Shown: positions 7,504 through 15,329, numbered from the stretch's first letter. The stretch: DNA of 35,947 nucleotides from CAYNJY01 sp964397755 (GCA_964397755.1 CAYNJY010000010.1:1-35947), one strand, 5' to 3'. The notes: generated by a model from the letters alone, not told the origin. Program-made: numbers and translations.

Positions 7504-9996
7504 TTAACATTCTGAATATCCGCAGCTGTAGCACTTCTTGCAGGATTCTTCAAAGGCAAGGCTTCCTTCGCCGCATGAGGGACACAAATCTACCGTTACC
7601 ATTTGTTCACCCTGATCCGCCAGCTGGCCGGGTACCGGATGGTAACCCGGCTGGCGGACGAGGGGTTCCTCCGCAAGAAGCATCTGTTGCGTCGAGGGAG
7701 CAAGCGGGCTCTCCGCGAGTCCAGCGCCGGTCTGTGCTGCCTGCGTGACTCCTTCTCCGTTGATTGTTCCCGCCGCTGTCTGACCGTTCCCGCTTGAAGT
7801 GGTCACCACCTCACTCAGTCGGTGTTTGGTGAAAAATCCGAAGTGGCGGTCGATAATTTTCGCAACTGCGTCAGGGAGGCTCCGCACGCGGTTCTCGCCA
7901 AACCCCAAGCTTCGTGCGCCGCCGATGCCGATGAGCTCTGCGGCAACTTTGCGCGCGCGCTCAACCGCTGGCACTGGAGAAGCGAGCCGCAGACTGAGCG
8001 AAATGAGCCTGCCCATCGCCTCGGCCATAGCGGTGACGTCGCTTCCGGCTTTGCCGACATTGATGAAGACTTCAAGCGGTTGCTTACCGCCATTCGTGTT
8101 GATCGTCACGTAGGCCTGGCCGACTGGTGTTTCAACTTGGTACGTGGAGCCGTGCACCACCATGGGGCGCGGCTTGATCTCGGGCGTCACCGCTACTGCT
8201 TCCTCTTTCTTACCCTCCGAAGCTTTAGCGGAGGAGGGGCGGGTAAGCACCCCCTCGCGGCTGCCCTCGCGCATGTAGGTGATCCCTTTACAGCCGAGGT
8301 CGTACGCTAGGCCATAGAGTCGCTTCACATCCTCCACGGTGTGGGCATTCGGCGCGTTCACGGTTTTACTTATCGACGCATCGACATACTTTTGGATCTC
8401 CGCTTGGACGTAGACGTGGTCCTCTGGGGATAAATCGTTTGCCGAAACAAAATGCTCTGGACGATCTTCTCTTAGGGGCTCTCTCCCGTACGATGCTTTA
8501 AATTTTTCACGCCACGCTTCATACAGCGGGTGACGCAAGACGTGTTCTCCGAGTCGATCACGCCGGATAAATTCAAATTCATAGACTGGCTCGATGCCGC
8601 TTGACACGCCGGCAAGGAGTGACGTTGAGCCGGTCGGCGCTTGCTGGAGAACGACGGAGTTTCGCACGCCGTGTTTCTTCATCTTCTTTCGGATCTCCTC
8701 CGGGAGCTGCTTGATAAAGTAAGCGTCTAGGTGTTTGCCGATATCGATTTTGGGGAATGGGCCTTTCTCTTTTGCAATCTCGACCGATGCCCCGTACGCC
8801 GCATCTCTGATCGTACGATAGATTTTGTCTATGACCGGCAGGCTTTCTTTTGATCCATACCGAAGCTTCATTTTTATGAGTGCGTCTCCGAGGCCCATGG
8901 TGCCAAGCCCGACTCTCCGCTCGCCTTGAAGCTGGACCTTGCGAATTTCATCAAACACGTAGAAGTCCGCATCAACGACATCGTCTTGAAACCGCACAGC
9001 AACCGTGGCAACCTCGGCGAGCCTTTCAAAGTCCATCTCTCCTCGCTCGTTAACCAGTGCGGCAAGGTTTATAGAGCAGAGGTTGCAGACGCCCCAGTTC
9101 GGAAGGCCTTCTTCACCACATGGATTAACACAGTTGAGGTATTCAAAGTAATAGTTGTTAAACCACTTATTGTACCGCTCCATGAAAACGACGCCCGGTT
9201 CAGCGCTCCGCCACGCGGCTTGAGCAATGAGATCCCAGAGCTGCCGGGCTTTGATAGTTTTATGAACAATGGGTTTCTTGCCAAGAGCAATCCAGTTCGG
9301 GAGGTACCCATCCCACTTCGCATCGTAGACGGGGTCGCTCGTGTCCGGGAACACGAGCTCCCAGTCCGCGTCGTTTTTCACGGCTTCCATAAACGCGTCT
9401 GAAACGCACACCGAGAGATTGGCGCCGTTAATGCGCGAGAGATCCTGCTTGACGGTGATGAATTCCTCAATGTCCGGATGCCAGTCCCAGAGCATAAGCA
9501 TAAGTGCGCCCCTGCGGCTCCCGCCTTGTTGGATGATGTCTTTGGTCGCTACCGAGAAAAGCTCCGCCCAATTACAAGGTCCCGAGGAAAACCCATTGAC
9601 CTTTTTAACCCGGGCTCCTCGCGGACGAAGGCTGGAAAGATTAATGCCCACGCCGCCGCCGCGCGACATAATCTCTACCATTTGCGCAAGTGTTCGCAAT
9701 ATTCCGCCGCGAGAATCATGAGGACTGGGGATGACGAAACAATTATAAAATGTTACTTTGTATCCTGTACCGGCGCCCGAAAGGATTCTGCCCCCCGGAA
9801 CGAAAACAAAATTTTCCATTGCTTTGTAAAATTCGGTTTCCCAGCGTTCGCGCTGATCTTTATGCTCTACCTGGGCGATGGCATGGGCCACCCGGCGCCA
9901 CATCTCTTCAGGCGTTTTCTCAATGGGGCTTCCTGCCTCGTCTTTGAGGGCATAGCGATCCAGAAATACTTTTTGACGAATACCGCTAAGTTCCAT
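7504..9996 (-). CDS. nrdJ: Adenosylcobalamin-dependent (class II) ribonucleotide reductase
   Basis: The 830-residue protein reduces ribonucleotides to deoxyribonucleotides with adenosylcobalamin and no oxygen requirement. Visible blocks are FVPGGRILSGAGT (64-76), NCFVIPSPHDSRGG (85-98, first redox Cys86), SRGGGVGINLSSLRPRG (111-127), the catalytic NPCGEEGLPNWGVCNLCSIN (291-310, with Cys293 and Glu295), and the substrate loop APTGSTSLLAGVSSGIEP. A linker near residue 590 carries a repeat-encoded peptide. A TSCPD-type domain follows (STYQVETPVGQAYVTINTNG), and the C-terminal tail has paired cysteines (CPSCGEGSL, CKKCYSCGYSEC) for thioredoxin-type rereduction and probably zinc. It starts 3 bp after nrdR and shares its NrdR-controlled promoter. 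I see no intein and no class I subunits. Confidence 0.97.
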   Translation of the reverse strand: MELSGIRQKVFLDRYALKDEAGSPIEKTPEEMWRRVAHAIAQVEHKDQRERWETEFYKAMENFVFVPGGRILSGAGTGYKVTFYNCFVIPSPHDSRGGILRTLAQMVEIMSRGGGVGINLSSLRPRGARVKKVNGFSSGPCNWAELFSVATKDIIQQGGSRRGALMLMLWDWHPDIEEFITVKQDLSRINGANLSVCVSDAFMEAVKNDADWELVFPDTSDPVYDAKWDGYLPNWIALGKKPIVHKTIKARQLWDLIAQAAWRSAEPGVVFMERYNKWFNNYYFEYLNCVNPCGEEGLPNWGVCNLCSINLAALVNERGEMDFERLAEVATVAVRFQDDVVDADFYVFDEIRKVQLQGERRVGLGTMGLGDALIKMKLRYGSKESLPVIDKIYRTIRDAAYGASVEIAKEKGPFPKIDIGKHLDAYFIKQLPEEIRKKMKKHGVRNSVVLQQAPTGSTSLLAGVSSGIEPVYEFEFIRRDRLGEHVLRHPLYEAWREKFKASYGREPLREDRPEHFVSANDLSPEDHVYVQAEIQKYVDASISKTVNAPNAHTVEDVKRLYGLAYDLGCKGITYMREGSREGVLTRPSSAKASEGKKEEAVAVTPEIKPRPMVVHGSTYQVETPVGQAYVTINTNGGKQPLEVFINVGKAGSDVTAMAEAMGRLISLSLRLASPVPAVERARKVAAELIGIGGARSLGFGENRVRSLPDAVAKIIDRHFGFFTKHRLSEVVTTSSGNGQTAAGTINGEGVTQAAQTGAGLAESPLAPSTQQMLLAEEPLVRQPGYHPVPGQLADQGEQMVTVDLCPSCGEGSLAFEESCKKCYSCGYSEC
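8211..8245. repeat. REP-like palindrome inserted in frame in nrdJ
   Basis: CCTCCG (8214-8219) and CGGAGG (8229-8234) flank AAGCTTTAG, and TACCC/GGGTA form an outer arm. On the coding strand it is read as the peptide RPSSAKASEGKK in the linker between the catalytic and TSCPD domains. Its codon pattern and palindromic form are unlike the surrounding enzyme and suggest a protein-encoding repeat element. Confidence 0.5.
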
Positions 9997-9999
9997 AGC

Positions 10000-10446
10000 T
10001 TATAACAGTTTTTTTAGTTCCTTCTCAAAATCTTCGAGGTCAACGAACCGTCGAAACACACTCGCAAATCGAATGTAGGCGACCTTATCCATCTTCTTCA
10101 GCCTTCGTGCGACAAACTCTCCGACGTTTCTACTCGCCACCTCTGTTGAATCGCCAGAAATAAGTTCTCGTTCGACTTCATCAACGATCCGATCGACGTC
10201 CTCTGCTTTCAAGGTCGTCTTACCGCTTGCTCGCCAGATGCCGCGCTTGAGTTTTTCTCTATCAAATGTTTCTCTGCGCTCATCACGTTTAATAACGGTG
10301 ATAGGGACCATTTCAACTCGCTCGTATGTTGTGAACCGCTTTTCGCATTTTGGACAGTTTCTGCGTCTGCGCGTAACGCTGAGATCCTCGCTATCTCTCG
10401 TTTCTTTAACCTCGGTATCGGCATGATTGCAGTACGGACACTTCAC
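10000..10446 (-). CDS. nrdR: Transcriptional repressor NrdR
   Basis: NrdR senses ATP/dATP through an ATP-cone domain and represses ribonucleotide reductase genes by binding NrdR boxes. The frame is open to 10566, but the family begins at the zinc ribbon. I place the start at the GTG at 10446, preceded by AGGGA, giving 148 residues, the usual length. The zinc finger is M-K-C-P-Y-C then CPKCEKRFTTYERVE, with RRRRNCPKC as the DNA-binding face. The ATP cone follows with VIKRDERRETFDREKLKRGI. The C-terminus VAYIRFASVFRRFVDLEDF is typical. Its promoter carries one good and one weak NrdR box, so it probably autoregulates together with nrdJ. Confidence 0.96.
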   Translation of the reverse strand: MKCPYCNHADTEVKETRDSEDLSVTRRRRNCPKCEKRFTTYERVEMVPITVIKRDERRETFDREKLKRGIWRASGKTTLKAEDVDRIVDEVERELISGDSTEVASRNVGEFVARRLKKMDKVAYIRFASVFRRFVDLEDFEKELKKLL

Positions 10447-10483
10447 TTCGTTCCCTGTAAACACTTCATTGAGAAGACGCTTG

Positions 10484-10509
10484 CACTGAAGCGTTTTTAC
10501 GCTGAAGTG
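10484..10509. promoter_or_regulatory. Leader hairpin in the nrdR 5' UTR
   Basis: CACT-GA-AGCGT and ACGCT-GA-AGTG pair around a TTTT loop, giving two short stems separated by a symmetric two-base mismatch. It lies between the nrdR promoter/NrdR boxes and the GTG start at 10446. There is no U-tract, so it may affect RNA stability, translation or protein binding rather than termination. Confidence 0.45.
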
Positions 10510-10520
10510 TGAAATCTCAA

Positions 10521-10568
10521 GCACTATATCTGGTGTACTTTCAGATCCTATGACACTACCTATCAACC
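10521..10568 (-). promoter_or_regulatory. NrdR boxes
   Basis: On the minus strand 10536-10521 reads ACACCAGATATAGTGC, matching 13 of 16 positions of the palindrome ACACTATATATAGTGT. A weaker second site, GGTTGATAGGTAGTGT, lies at 10568-10553. The starts are 32 bp apart, about three helical turns, the spacing expected for paired NrdR boxes. The weak box overlaps the -35/-10 spacer; the strong box lies just downstream of the -10. Confidence 0.75.
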
Positions 10569-10573
10569 GTCAA
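10545..10573 (-). promoter_or_regulatory. Promoter of nrdR-nrdJ(-pduO)
   Basis: TTGACG (10568-10573) and TAGGAT (10545-10550) are separated by exactly 17 bp on the minus strand. The overlapping NrdR boxes support its being the controlled promoter. The rest of the gap up to 10742 shows only an A/T-rich hairpin at 10616-10636 and no gene. Confidence 0.65.
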
Positions 10574-10742
10574 CTAGCAATTTCTGTATCAAAGTATGAT
10601 CAGTTTTTTCCGTAGCCTCAGAAAAAAATTTTGAGGAAAAAGTACGGGGAAATCGACTGGAAACGAGTGACGCTCACCGCCTGGATACGGACGGGGGGGT
10701 AAGGAATAAAATAGATTGAGTATTTTCTGTCTCCTGTTGGAG

Positions 10743-11342
10743 TTATTTCAGTTTCTCGATATCCCTCTCTAATGTTTGCATTGCAGAAAGCTTTTTTGTT
10801 ATCTCTGTTTGGATCTCTCCAGTTACCGCACGTATCAATTGTTGAAGAACTTGTATGTGCGTTGCCATCGAACGCTCCAAGCGATCGAGGATATGCCCGG
10901 GTACCTGCTTCCCGCTTGATTTGGCAAACTCCGCTTCTCTTACTGCCTTCTCCATGTATGAAACCTCTTGAGAAAACATCAGCTGTGCAGGACCAAGCTT
11001 CCCTTTCTCAACGAGTGATTTTGCCATCCCCAAACGCTTGTCTGATTGGAGAAGGTAAAACTCGGTTTTCCGAAGAGGGTCAACAATGAGCTTAAGAATC
11101 AACCAGTCGCGCAGTTTCTTTACCGTAAAGAGCGGGTGATCCGGGCCGATGCCGGGATACGGAAGGGTGTATTCAACTTTTTTTGGCTCGTCAGTAGCTG
11201 CACCCATGATGAAGCCGGGGTTGACCGTCGGGATGACTTTATTCTGAACAGTTTTTGTAGGTAGGTGCGATGCCGCATGAAGGCGTGGGGCAAAGGTAAG
11301 CGAAGAAACAACACAGAATGTGAGACATAGTTTTTTACTCAT
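10743..11342 (-). CDS. Secreted DUF5667-domain protein
   Basis: The 199-residue protein has a signal peptide (MSKKLCLTFCVVSSLTFAPRLHA) and is exported. Residues about 60-175 match the DUF5667 pattern common in CPR secreted proteins: YPGIGPDHPLFTVKKLRDWL, a DP-RKTEFYLLQSDKRLGMAKSL block, then helical segments ending in a coiled-coil-like tail. The function of this family is unknown. AAGGG precedes the ATG by five bases, and it has its own promoter overlapping the end of the HD gene. The larger protein at 28933 carries the same domain. Confidence 0.82.
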   Translation of the reverse strand: MSKKLCLTFCVVSSLTFAPRLHAASHLPTKTVQNKVIPTVNPGFIMGAATDEPKKVEYTLPYPGIGPDHPLFTVKKLRDWLILKLIVDPLRKTEFYLLQSDKRLGMAKSLVEKGKLGPAQLMFSQEVSYMEKAVREAEFAKSSGKQVPGHILDRLERSMATHIQVLQQLIRAVTGEIQTEITKKLSAMQTLERDIEKLK

Positions 11343-11371
11343 ATGGCCCTTCGTCTCTCTTGTACTTTCCT

Positions 11372-11399
11372 ATTGTACCCGTTTCTTTCTTTTATGCAA
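11372..11399 (-). promoter_or_regulatory. Promoter of the DUF5667 gene
   Basis: TTGCAT (11394-11399) and TACAAT (11372-11377) are 16 bp apart on the minus strand, 30 bp before the ATG at 11342. It overlaps the stop codon of the HD-domain gene. Confidence 0.55.
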
Positions 11400-11934
11400 G
11401 TTTTTCCATATCGTCAAGCCGAACGCCGCTCATTGAAAAAATTTCTTCTTCAAGTGCTTTCACTTTCGGATACGCACGGATAAGGAGAGAGGCCGCACCT
11501 GACGGGAGATTTTCGCTCTTCCAAAGGTCAAATCGCTCATCAACCCCTACTATATCATACTTGACCATCTTGTCTGCGAGGTACAAAAGCTTTTCCTCGA
11601 GGCTCTTCGGCTCGAGCGCTGGATCAAGAATCGCGTGAAGGGGGTGTGTCGCAACGAGCGCTGCGACCTCTTCCATTCCTTCTTCTTTGAGTATCCGTAT
11701 CGCGGCATCCGGATGCCGCTCGCCGGGAAGTCGCGGTGCGTTTTTGTCAATGTCGTGGAGCAGCGCCCCCGCAGTAAGAAGTTTTTGGTTAACTGTTAAT
11801 GGTGAATTGTCAATTGTCAATTGTTGCGCAAGGAAGCGCGCTACGCGCGCGACGAGTGCCACGTGCCGCCTTTTATTCTTTGGCAATTTATACTTCTCCC
11901 ACAACGCCTTGGCTTGTTCTTCTGTAGGAATCAT
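11392..11934 (-). CDS. HD-domain metal-dependent phosphohydrolase
   Basis: From the ATG at 11934 the protein has 180 residues; the longer frame to 11997 would run back into the toxin gene and has no homologous start. HD-fold metal ligands are visible: His24 in KRRHVALVARVARFLA, the His60-Asp61 pair in AGALLHDIDKN, and His97 in VATHPLHAILD, followed by LEEKLLYLADKMVKYD. The family hydrolyses phosphate esters of nucleotides or related compounds, and substrate specificity cannot be read here. A 40-bp word repeat encodes an odd stretch TIDNSPLTVNQ between the first helix and the HD pair. The gene directly follows the toxin gene. Confidence 0.82.
   Translation of the reverse strand: MIPTEEQAKALWEKYKLPKNKRRHVALVARVARFLAQQLTIDNSPLTVNQKLLTAGALLHDIDKNAPRLPGERHPDAAIRILKEEGMEEVAALVATHPLHAILDPALEPKSLEEKLLYLADKMVKYDIVGVDERFDLWKSENLPSGAASLLIRAYPKVKALEEEIFSMSGVRLDDMEKLA
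11787..11826. repeat. Short-word repeat inside the HD gene
   Basis: AATTGTCAATTGTCAATTG is a tandem 7-base word next to GTTAACTGTTAATGG. It is in frame and coding, in a loop position of the HD domain. It resembles the word strings found between other genes in this window. Confidence 0.5.
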
Positions 11935-11944
11935 ACGAAGAGTT

Positions 11945-12325
11945 CTAGTGTTTGTCACGATACAGTCGAATATCCCCCATGGGGAAGTGACGCGCATTGA
12001 GAGTTACTAACGTGAGATCATGTTCTCGGGCAGTTGAAGCGATGATACAGTCAACGATGTGAAGATTCTTCAATCGCTTCACGTACTGTTGCCAGTAGAA
12101 TCCAGCGCGTCGGGCAATTGTGGCCGTTACATCCCACGAGCGGTATTCTCGCAGCCACTGCTCCGTCACGACAAGCTCACTTGGAAAAAAATTCTTATAT
12201 ACCTCTGCGATGGTCATGACGGAAAGCGACACGGGGGCTTGTTGTTGAAGGTTTTCAATGAGCTTCACATACTCGGGCTTATTTCGAAGAATCCAAATGA
12301 AGACGTCTGTATCGATGAGATACAT
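11945..12325 (-). CDS. PIN-domain toxin (VapC-type ribonuclease)
   Basis: The 126-residue PIN-domain protein is predicted to be a Mg-dependent RNase. The acidic residues of the fold are visible: MYLIDTDVFIWIL (Asp5, Asp7), VMTIAEVYKN (Glu), HIVDCIIASTARE (Asp) and LVTLNARHF near the end. It begins 2 bp after the antitoxin stop, the usual paired arrangement, and shares the promoter at 12622-12650. Which RNA it cuts is unknown. Confidence 0.88.
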   Translation of the reverse strand: MYLIDTDVFIWILRNKPEYVKLIENLQQQAPVSLSVMTIAEVYKNFFPSELVVTEQWLREYRSWDVTATIARRAGFYWQQYVKRLKNLHIVDCIIASTAREHDLTLVTLNARHFPMGDIRLYRDKH

Positions 12326-12327
12326 AC

Positions 12328-12612
12328 CTACCGAGGGAGTGTCCGCTCCGCTGCTTTACGTTCGCGCCGGAGCCAAGAAACAACCTGACGCTTCGTTCGC
12401 CACTCAGGGTGATTCTTGGCGGTCAAAACTCCCGCGGCCTCATGAAGGGCTCGACGGAATGCCTCAGAATCAAAGGGTTTCTTGCCAATAATCTCAGCAA
12501 CCTCTACGTCCTTTTTCTCATCTTTCACTACTACCCGATCGCCTTCCTGGGCACGCGAGATATACTTTGCTAAGTCGTCACGAAGTTGGCTAATAGAAAC
12601 AGTAATCGTCAT
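12328..12612 (-). CDS. Phd/YefM-type antitoxin
   Basis: This 94-residue protein begins MTITVSISQLRDDLAKYISR, the Phd/YefM N-terminal DNA-binding and dimerisation fold, followed by EGDRVVVKDEKKDVEVAEIIG. The C-terminal half is basic and helical (WRTKRQVVSWLRRERKAAER) and should wrap the toxin. The -10 box lies only 9 nt before the ATG, so translation is probably leaderless. An inverted repeat in the promoter fits autorepression by the toxin-antitoxin complex. Confidence 0.88.
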   Translation of the reverse strand: MTITVSISQLRDDLAKYISRAQEGDRVVVKDEKKDVEVAEIIGKKPFDSEAFRRALHEAAGVLTAKNHPEWRTKRQVVSWLRRERKAAERTLPR

Positions 12613-12621
12613 TATGTTTCC

Positions 12622-12650
12622 ATATTAGTACAATATGTACATTTTGTCAA
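12622..12650 (-). promoter_or_regulatory. Toxin-antitoxin promoter with embedded operator
   Basis: TTGACA (12645-12650), a 17-bp spacer and TAATAT (12622-12627) form a near-consensus promoter on the minus strand. The spacer contains the perfect inverted repeat GTACA-ATA-TGTAC (12628-12640), an excellent place for the antitoxin to block RNA polymerase. Confidence 0.75.
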
Positions 12651-12656
12651 CACTTA

Positions 12657-13817
12657 TCATAAGAGCACCAGTAAACCGATGGAAGACACAACTGCCATCG
12701 CGCTCCCAAAGGCGAATGCTGCAGATGGTGAAAATGTTTGCCAAAGCCAGCCGGCGATGAGGGAGGCGGGAAAAAGCGTCGCGCCGACCACCATGTTGTA
12801 AAGGCCGAACGCCGAGCCCCTGCGCTCCTTCGGCACCACGTCGGCAATCAACGCCTTGGCTGATCCCTCGGTGAGGCCGTAGTACAACCCGTAAAGAAGA
12901 AATGCGTTCGCAATACCCGCGGGTAGTGCGCTTGCGGCAAATTGGTAGTACACGACCGCGTAGAGCACCCAGCCGGTCACGAGGAGCCGCTTGCGACCGA
13001 TCCGATCGGACAAACTCGAGAGCGGTAGTCCGGTAATGGACGCAACAAGGCTGACAGCCGCAAGGAGAAGAAAAATATTTGACACGCTCACTCCTGCCGA
13101 CTGGGCTTTCAGCATGAGAAACGCATCGGAGGAATTCCCGAGCGTAAACAAAAACGACAGCGCGAGGAACAGGTAGAACCGGTGGCCAAGCTTATGACGG
13201 ACTTTCAGTGTCTGCCTCCGCGAAACTCGAACGTCACGAAGAAAAAACGTCTGAAGGAAGAGCGCGAGAAGAAGCGGCACGACGGCAAGAAGCACAATCC
13301 GTTGAAACGTTCCACGGGTAAGAACCAGTGCAGACCCGACGAGTGTACTTGCAGCAAGCATACCGATCACAGAACCGGCATTGTCCATGGCGCGGTTGAA
13401 CCCAAACGATCGGCCTTTGTGTTTACCACTCGTTGATCCGGCAATGAGCGCGTCGCGCGGCGCATTGGCAATTCCCTTCCCGCTTCTATCGAGGACTCGG
13501 AGGAGGAGCACCTGCGGCCAGCTCACTGCCCAAAACAGAAGCACTATGCTCGAGCGCATGACTTGCCCGAGGACGACCAACGGTTTTCTCCGCTGTGAGA
13601 GATCAGACATATACCCCGAGACGGGCTGAAGAAGCTGCGGTGTCGCCTCGGCAATCCCCTCGACGAGTCCAATAATGGTTGTTTTGACCCCCAGGATGTT
13701 TGCAAGGTAGAGGGGAATTGCCCTTTTGATCGTCTCGCCGCCGATATCGTTGAGAAACGACACGAGCGAGAGGACAAACACGTTTTGTGAAAACCCAAAA
13801 ATTTTTTTCTGTTGCAT
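12657..13817 (-). CDS. Major facilitator superfamily transporter
   Basis: The 386-residue protein has about twelve hydrophobic segments and the MFS signature after the second and eighth helices (SGYMSDLSQRRKPLVVLGQ and LSSLSDRIGRKRLLVTG). The loop RVLDRSGKGIANAPRDALI is characteristic of a bacterial MFS subgroup often annotated as drug or unknown-substrate exporters. Substrate cannot be predicted. The ATG at 13817 lies in a short divergent region with the iron permease. Its stop sits only 7 bp from the toxin-antitoxin -35 box. Confidence 0.9.
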   Translation of the reverse strand: MQQKKIFGFSQNVFVLSLVSFLNDIGGETIKRAIPLYLANILGVKTTIIGLVEGIAEATPQLLQPVSGYMSDLSQRRKPLVVLGQVMRSSIVLLFWAVSWPQVLLLRVLDRSGKGIANAPRDALIAGSTSGKHKGRSFGFNRAMDNAGSVIGMLAASTLVGSALVLTRGTFQRIVLLAVVPLLLALFLQTFFLRDVRVSRRQTLKVRHKLGHRFYLFLALSFLFTLGNSSDAFLMLKAQSAGVSVSNIFLLLAAVSLVASITGLPLSSLSDRIGRKRLLVTGWVLYAVVYYQFAASALPAGIANAFLLYGLYYGLTEGSAKALIADVVPKERRGSAFGLYNMVVGATLFPASLIAGWLWQTFSPSAAFAFGSAMAVVSSIGLLVLL

Positions 13818-13832
13818 ACAGTAACTCTAACG

Positions 13833-13873
13833 CTTGTACAAGGATGACGTCATTCTCTATAATACCAGAGAAT
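13833..13873 (+). promoter_or_regulatory. FTR1 promoter with two palindromes
   Basis: TTGTAC (13834-13839), an 18-bp spacer and a perfect TATAAT (13858-13863) precede the ATG by 11 nt. The -35 sits inside the palindrome CTTGTACAAG (13833-13842). The -10 is bracketed by ATTCTC (13852-13857) and GAGAAT (13868-13873). Both are plausible operator sites, possibly for metal-responsive control; the regulator is unknown. Confidence 0.55.
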
Positions 13874-13874
13874 C

Positions 13875-14711
13875 ATGATTCCTTCGTTTCTCATAACATT
13901 CCGCGAAGTGCTCGAAGCATCCCTCATCGTCGCCACCATTTTGGGGATATTGGTTAAATTAAAGCAAACGCGAAACATTAAAACTGTCTGGTGGGCTACT
14001 GCGTCAGCGGCCGCACTGAGCGTCATTCTTCTTAGTTTCGGAAGCCTCCTTGGTACCAAAGTTCAAGAAGTATACGCTGGCAAAACAGAAGAGCTCATCG
14101 AGGGGGTGCTCATGGTGGTCTCGGCGATGTTCATCACCTGGGCTGTGTTTTTCCTCCACACCTATTTCGGCCGATATAAAACACAGCTCCTCTCGACCAT
14201 CCGTGCCACAGTTGAGAGGCAGGAAAAGCGAGCACTCTTTGGCCTCGTGTTTACCACAGTGTTCCGTGAAGGATTTGAGATCGTGCTGTTCCTTTCAACC
14301 ATTTATTTTTCATCTGATCCGCAACACATTTTTGCCGGGTTCCTTATGGGCGCAGCTCTTGCCCTAGCTGTTTCCCTGGGACTGTTTACCGCAACAGTAA
14401 AGATGCCAGTCTTCTACGCGTTCCGCGCGACAACGATTCTCCTTATTTTATTCGCTGGAGGTCTCCTTGCCCGCGGTGTCCATGAGTTTATGGAAGCAGG
14501 ACTCCTTACCTATCCCTCAATGCTCCCCAAATTCACCATCCCCTTCCTGCCGGCAAAAACCACACTCCTCGGCCAAACGATCAAAGCCGTCTTCGGTCTC
14601 ACCCGCACCATGCACAGCCTCGAACTCCTCCCGTACCTCTCCTACATCTGGTTCATGCACTGGTGGGTATTTACGAAGAACAAGAACACTCGCACGATCG
14701 AAGTTGGGTGA
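13875..14711 (+). CDS. FTR1-family iron permease
   Basis: The 278-residue protein has about seven membrane segments and the two iron-coordinating motifs of the FTR1/EfeU family, REVLEASLI (Arg10, Glu11, Glu14) and REGFEIVLF (Arg131, Glu132, Glu135). It should import iron, usually ferric iron produced by a partner oxidase. No EfeO or EfeB partner lies next to it. Cupredoxin proteins elsewhere in the window are conceivable electron or copper partners, but that is speculation. Its stop codon abuts the stop of the convergent kinase-like gene with no gap. Confidence 0.92.
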   Translation: MIPSFLITFREVLEASLIVATILGILVKLKQTRNIKTVWWATASAAALSVILLSFGSLLGTKVQEVYAGKTEELIEGVLMVVSAMFITWAVFFLHTYFGRYKTQLLSTIRATVERQEKRALFGLVFTTVFREGFEIVLFLSTIYFSSDPQHIFAGFLMGAALALAVSLGLFTATVKMPVFYAFRATTILLILFAGGLLARGVHEFMEAGLLTYPSMLPKFTIPFLPAKTTLLGQTIKAVFGLTRTMHSLELLPYLSYIWFMHWWVFTKNKNTRTIEVG

Positions 14712-15323
14712 TCACTGGCTCTTTGGCTGACCGTTGGCGCTGTAGTAGCCAAGTGCCTGGAGGACCAGGTTGAGAGTTTCGCGGGGCCCGTGTGAGTAGG
14801 TGTTGATAATGAGGTCATAGTGTTTGGGGTCCCAAAAGTCAGATACACCGTACATCCGCTTCCACTTCGCAAGGTTTTGTTCTTCTCGCGTTTTGATATG
14901 GTCCTTGGCTTCCTCAACCGTCAGGTTGTCGCGGTTGACGGTGCGGTCTATCCGCAAGGCGTCGTCGCACATGAGGAACACCTTGAGGACGTGCTTCAAG
15001 GAGCGCGCGTTCCAGCCAGCTATCCAACTCTCAATCACCATGTGGACCTTCGGATCTGATATTTTCTCCCGCATCGAAACGTCTATCTTTAAGTCTATCT
15101 CGTCTCCATAATCTGTCGCGTAGTGATGCTTCGGGTCGTTGGGGTCGTGCTTGCCCGCCGCAATCGAGAACTGCCGCGACCAGTCCCCGCCGGAGAAAAA
15201 TTCCCACCCGAGAGGTTCAAGGTACGGTCGAAGGTTCCCAAGCAGTGTGGACCTTCCCGCGCCAGGCATTCCAGAGATTGCAACGCTTGCGTACGTAAGC
15301 TTCTGTAAAGAAGCATATCCCAT
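14712..15323 (-). CDS. P-loop nucleotide kinase-like protein (cytidylate/adenylate kinase type)
   Basis: The start is taken at the ATG at 15323, six bases after a TATAAT box, giving 203 residues. The N-terminal P-loop reads ISGMPGAGRSTL (17-28), so the invariant lysine of Walker A is Arg here. Later blocks are DVSMREKISD, VIESWIAGWNA and FLMCDDALRIDRTVNRDNL, resembling the lid and base-binding parts of cytidylate kinase-like enzymes (the CPR/archaeal CMK group). The most likely role is NMP phosphorylation, but the P-loop change leaves catalysis open. It is divergent from the phosphoribosyltransferase and shares an operator, hinting at joint control of nucleotide metabolism. Confidence 0.72.
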   Translation of the reverse strand: MGYASLQKLTYASVAISGMPGAGRSTLLGNLRPYLEPLGWEFFSGGDWSRQFSIAAGKHDPNDPKHHYATDYGDEIDLKIDVSMREKISDPKVHMVIESWIAGWNARSLKHVLKVFLMCDDALRIDRTVNRDNLTVEEAKDHIKTREEQNLAKWKRMYGVSDFWDPKHYDLIINTYSHGPRETLNLVLQALGYYSANGQPKSQ

Positions 15324-15329
15324 GCAGTT

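Noticed and set aside
7822..8310. Plus-strand frame of 162 codons
   Set aside because: Antisense of the TSCPD region of nrdJ; no start signal and no family.
10447..10566. Longer N-terminus for NrdR
   Set aside because: NrdR proteins begin at the zinc ribbon, and the extra stretch contains the NrdR box, part of the promoter and the leader hairpin.
10616..10636. Hairpin CCTCA...TGAGG with A/T core, possible terminator of the DUF5667 gene
   Set aside because: No T-run follows on either strand, and it lies over 100 bp from the gene's stop.
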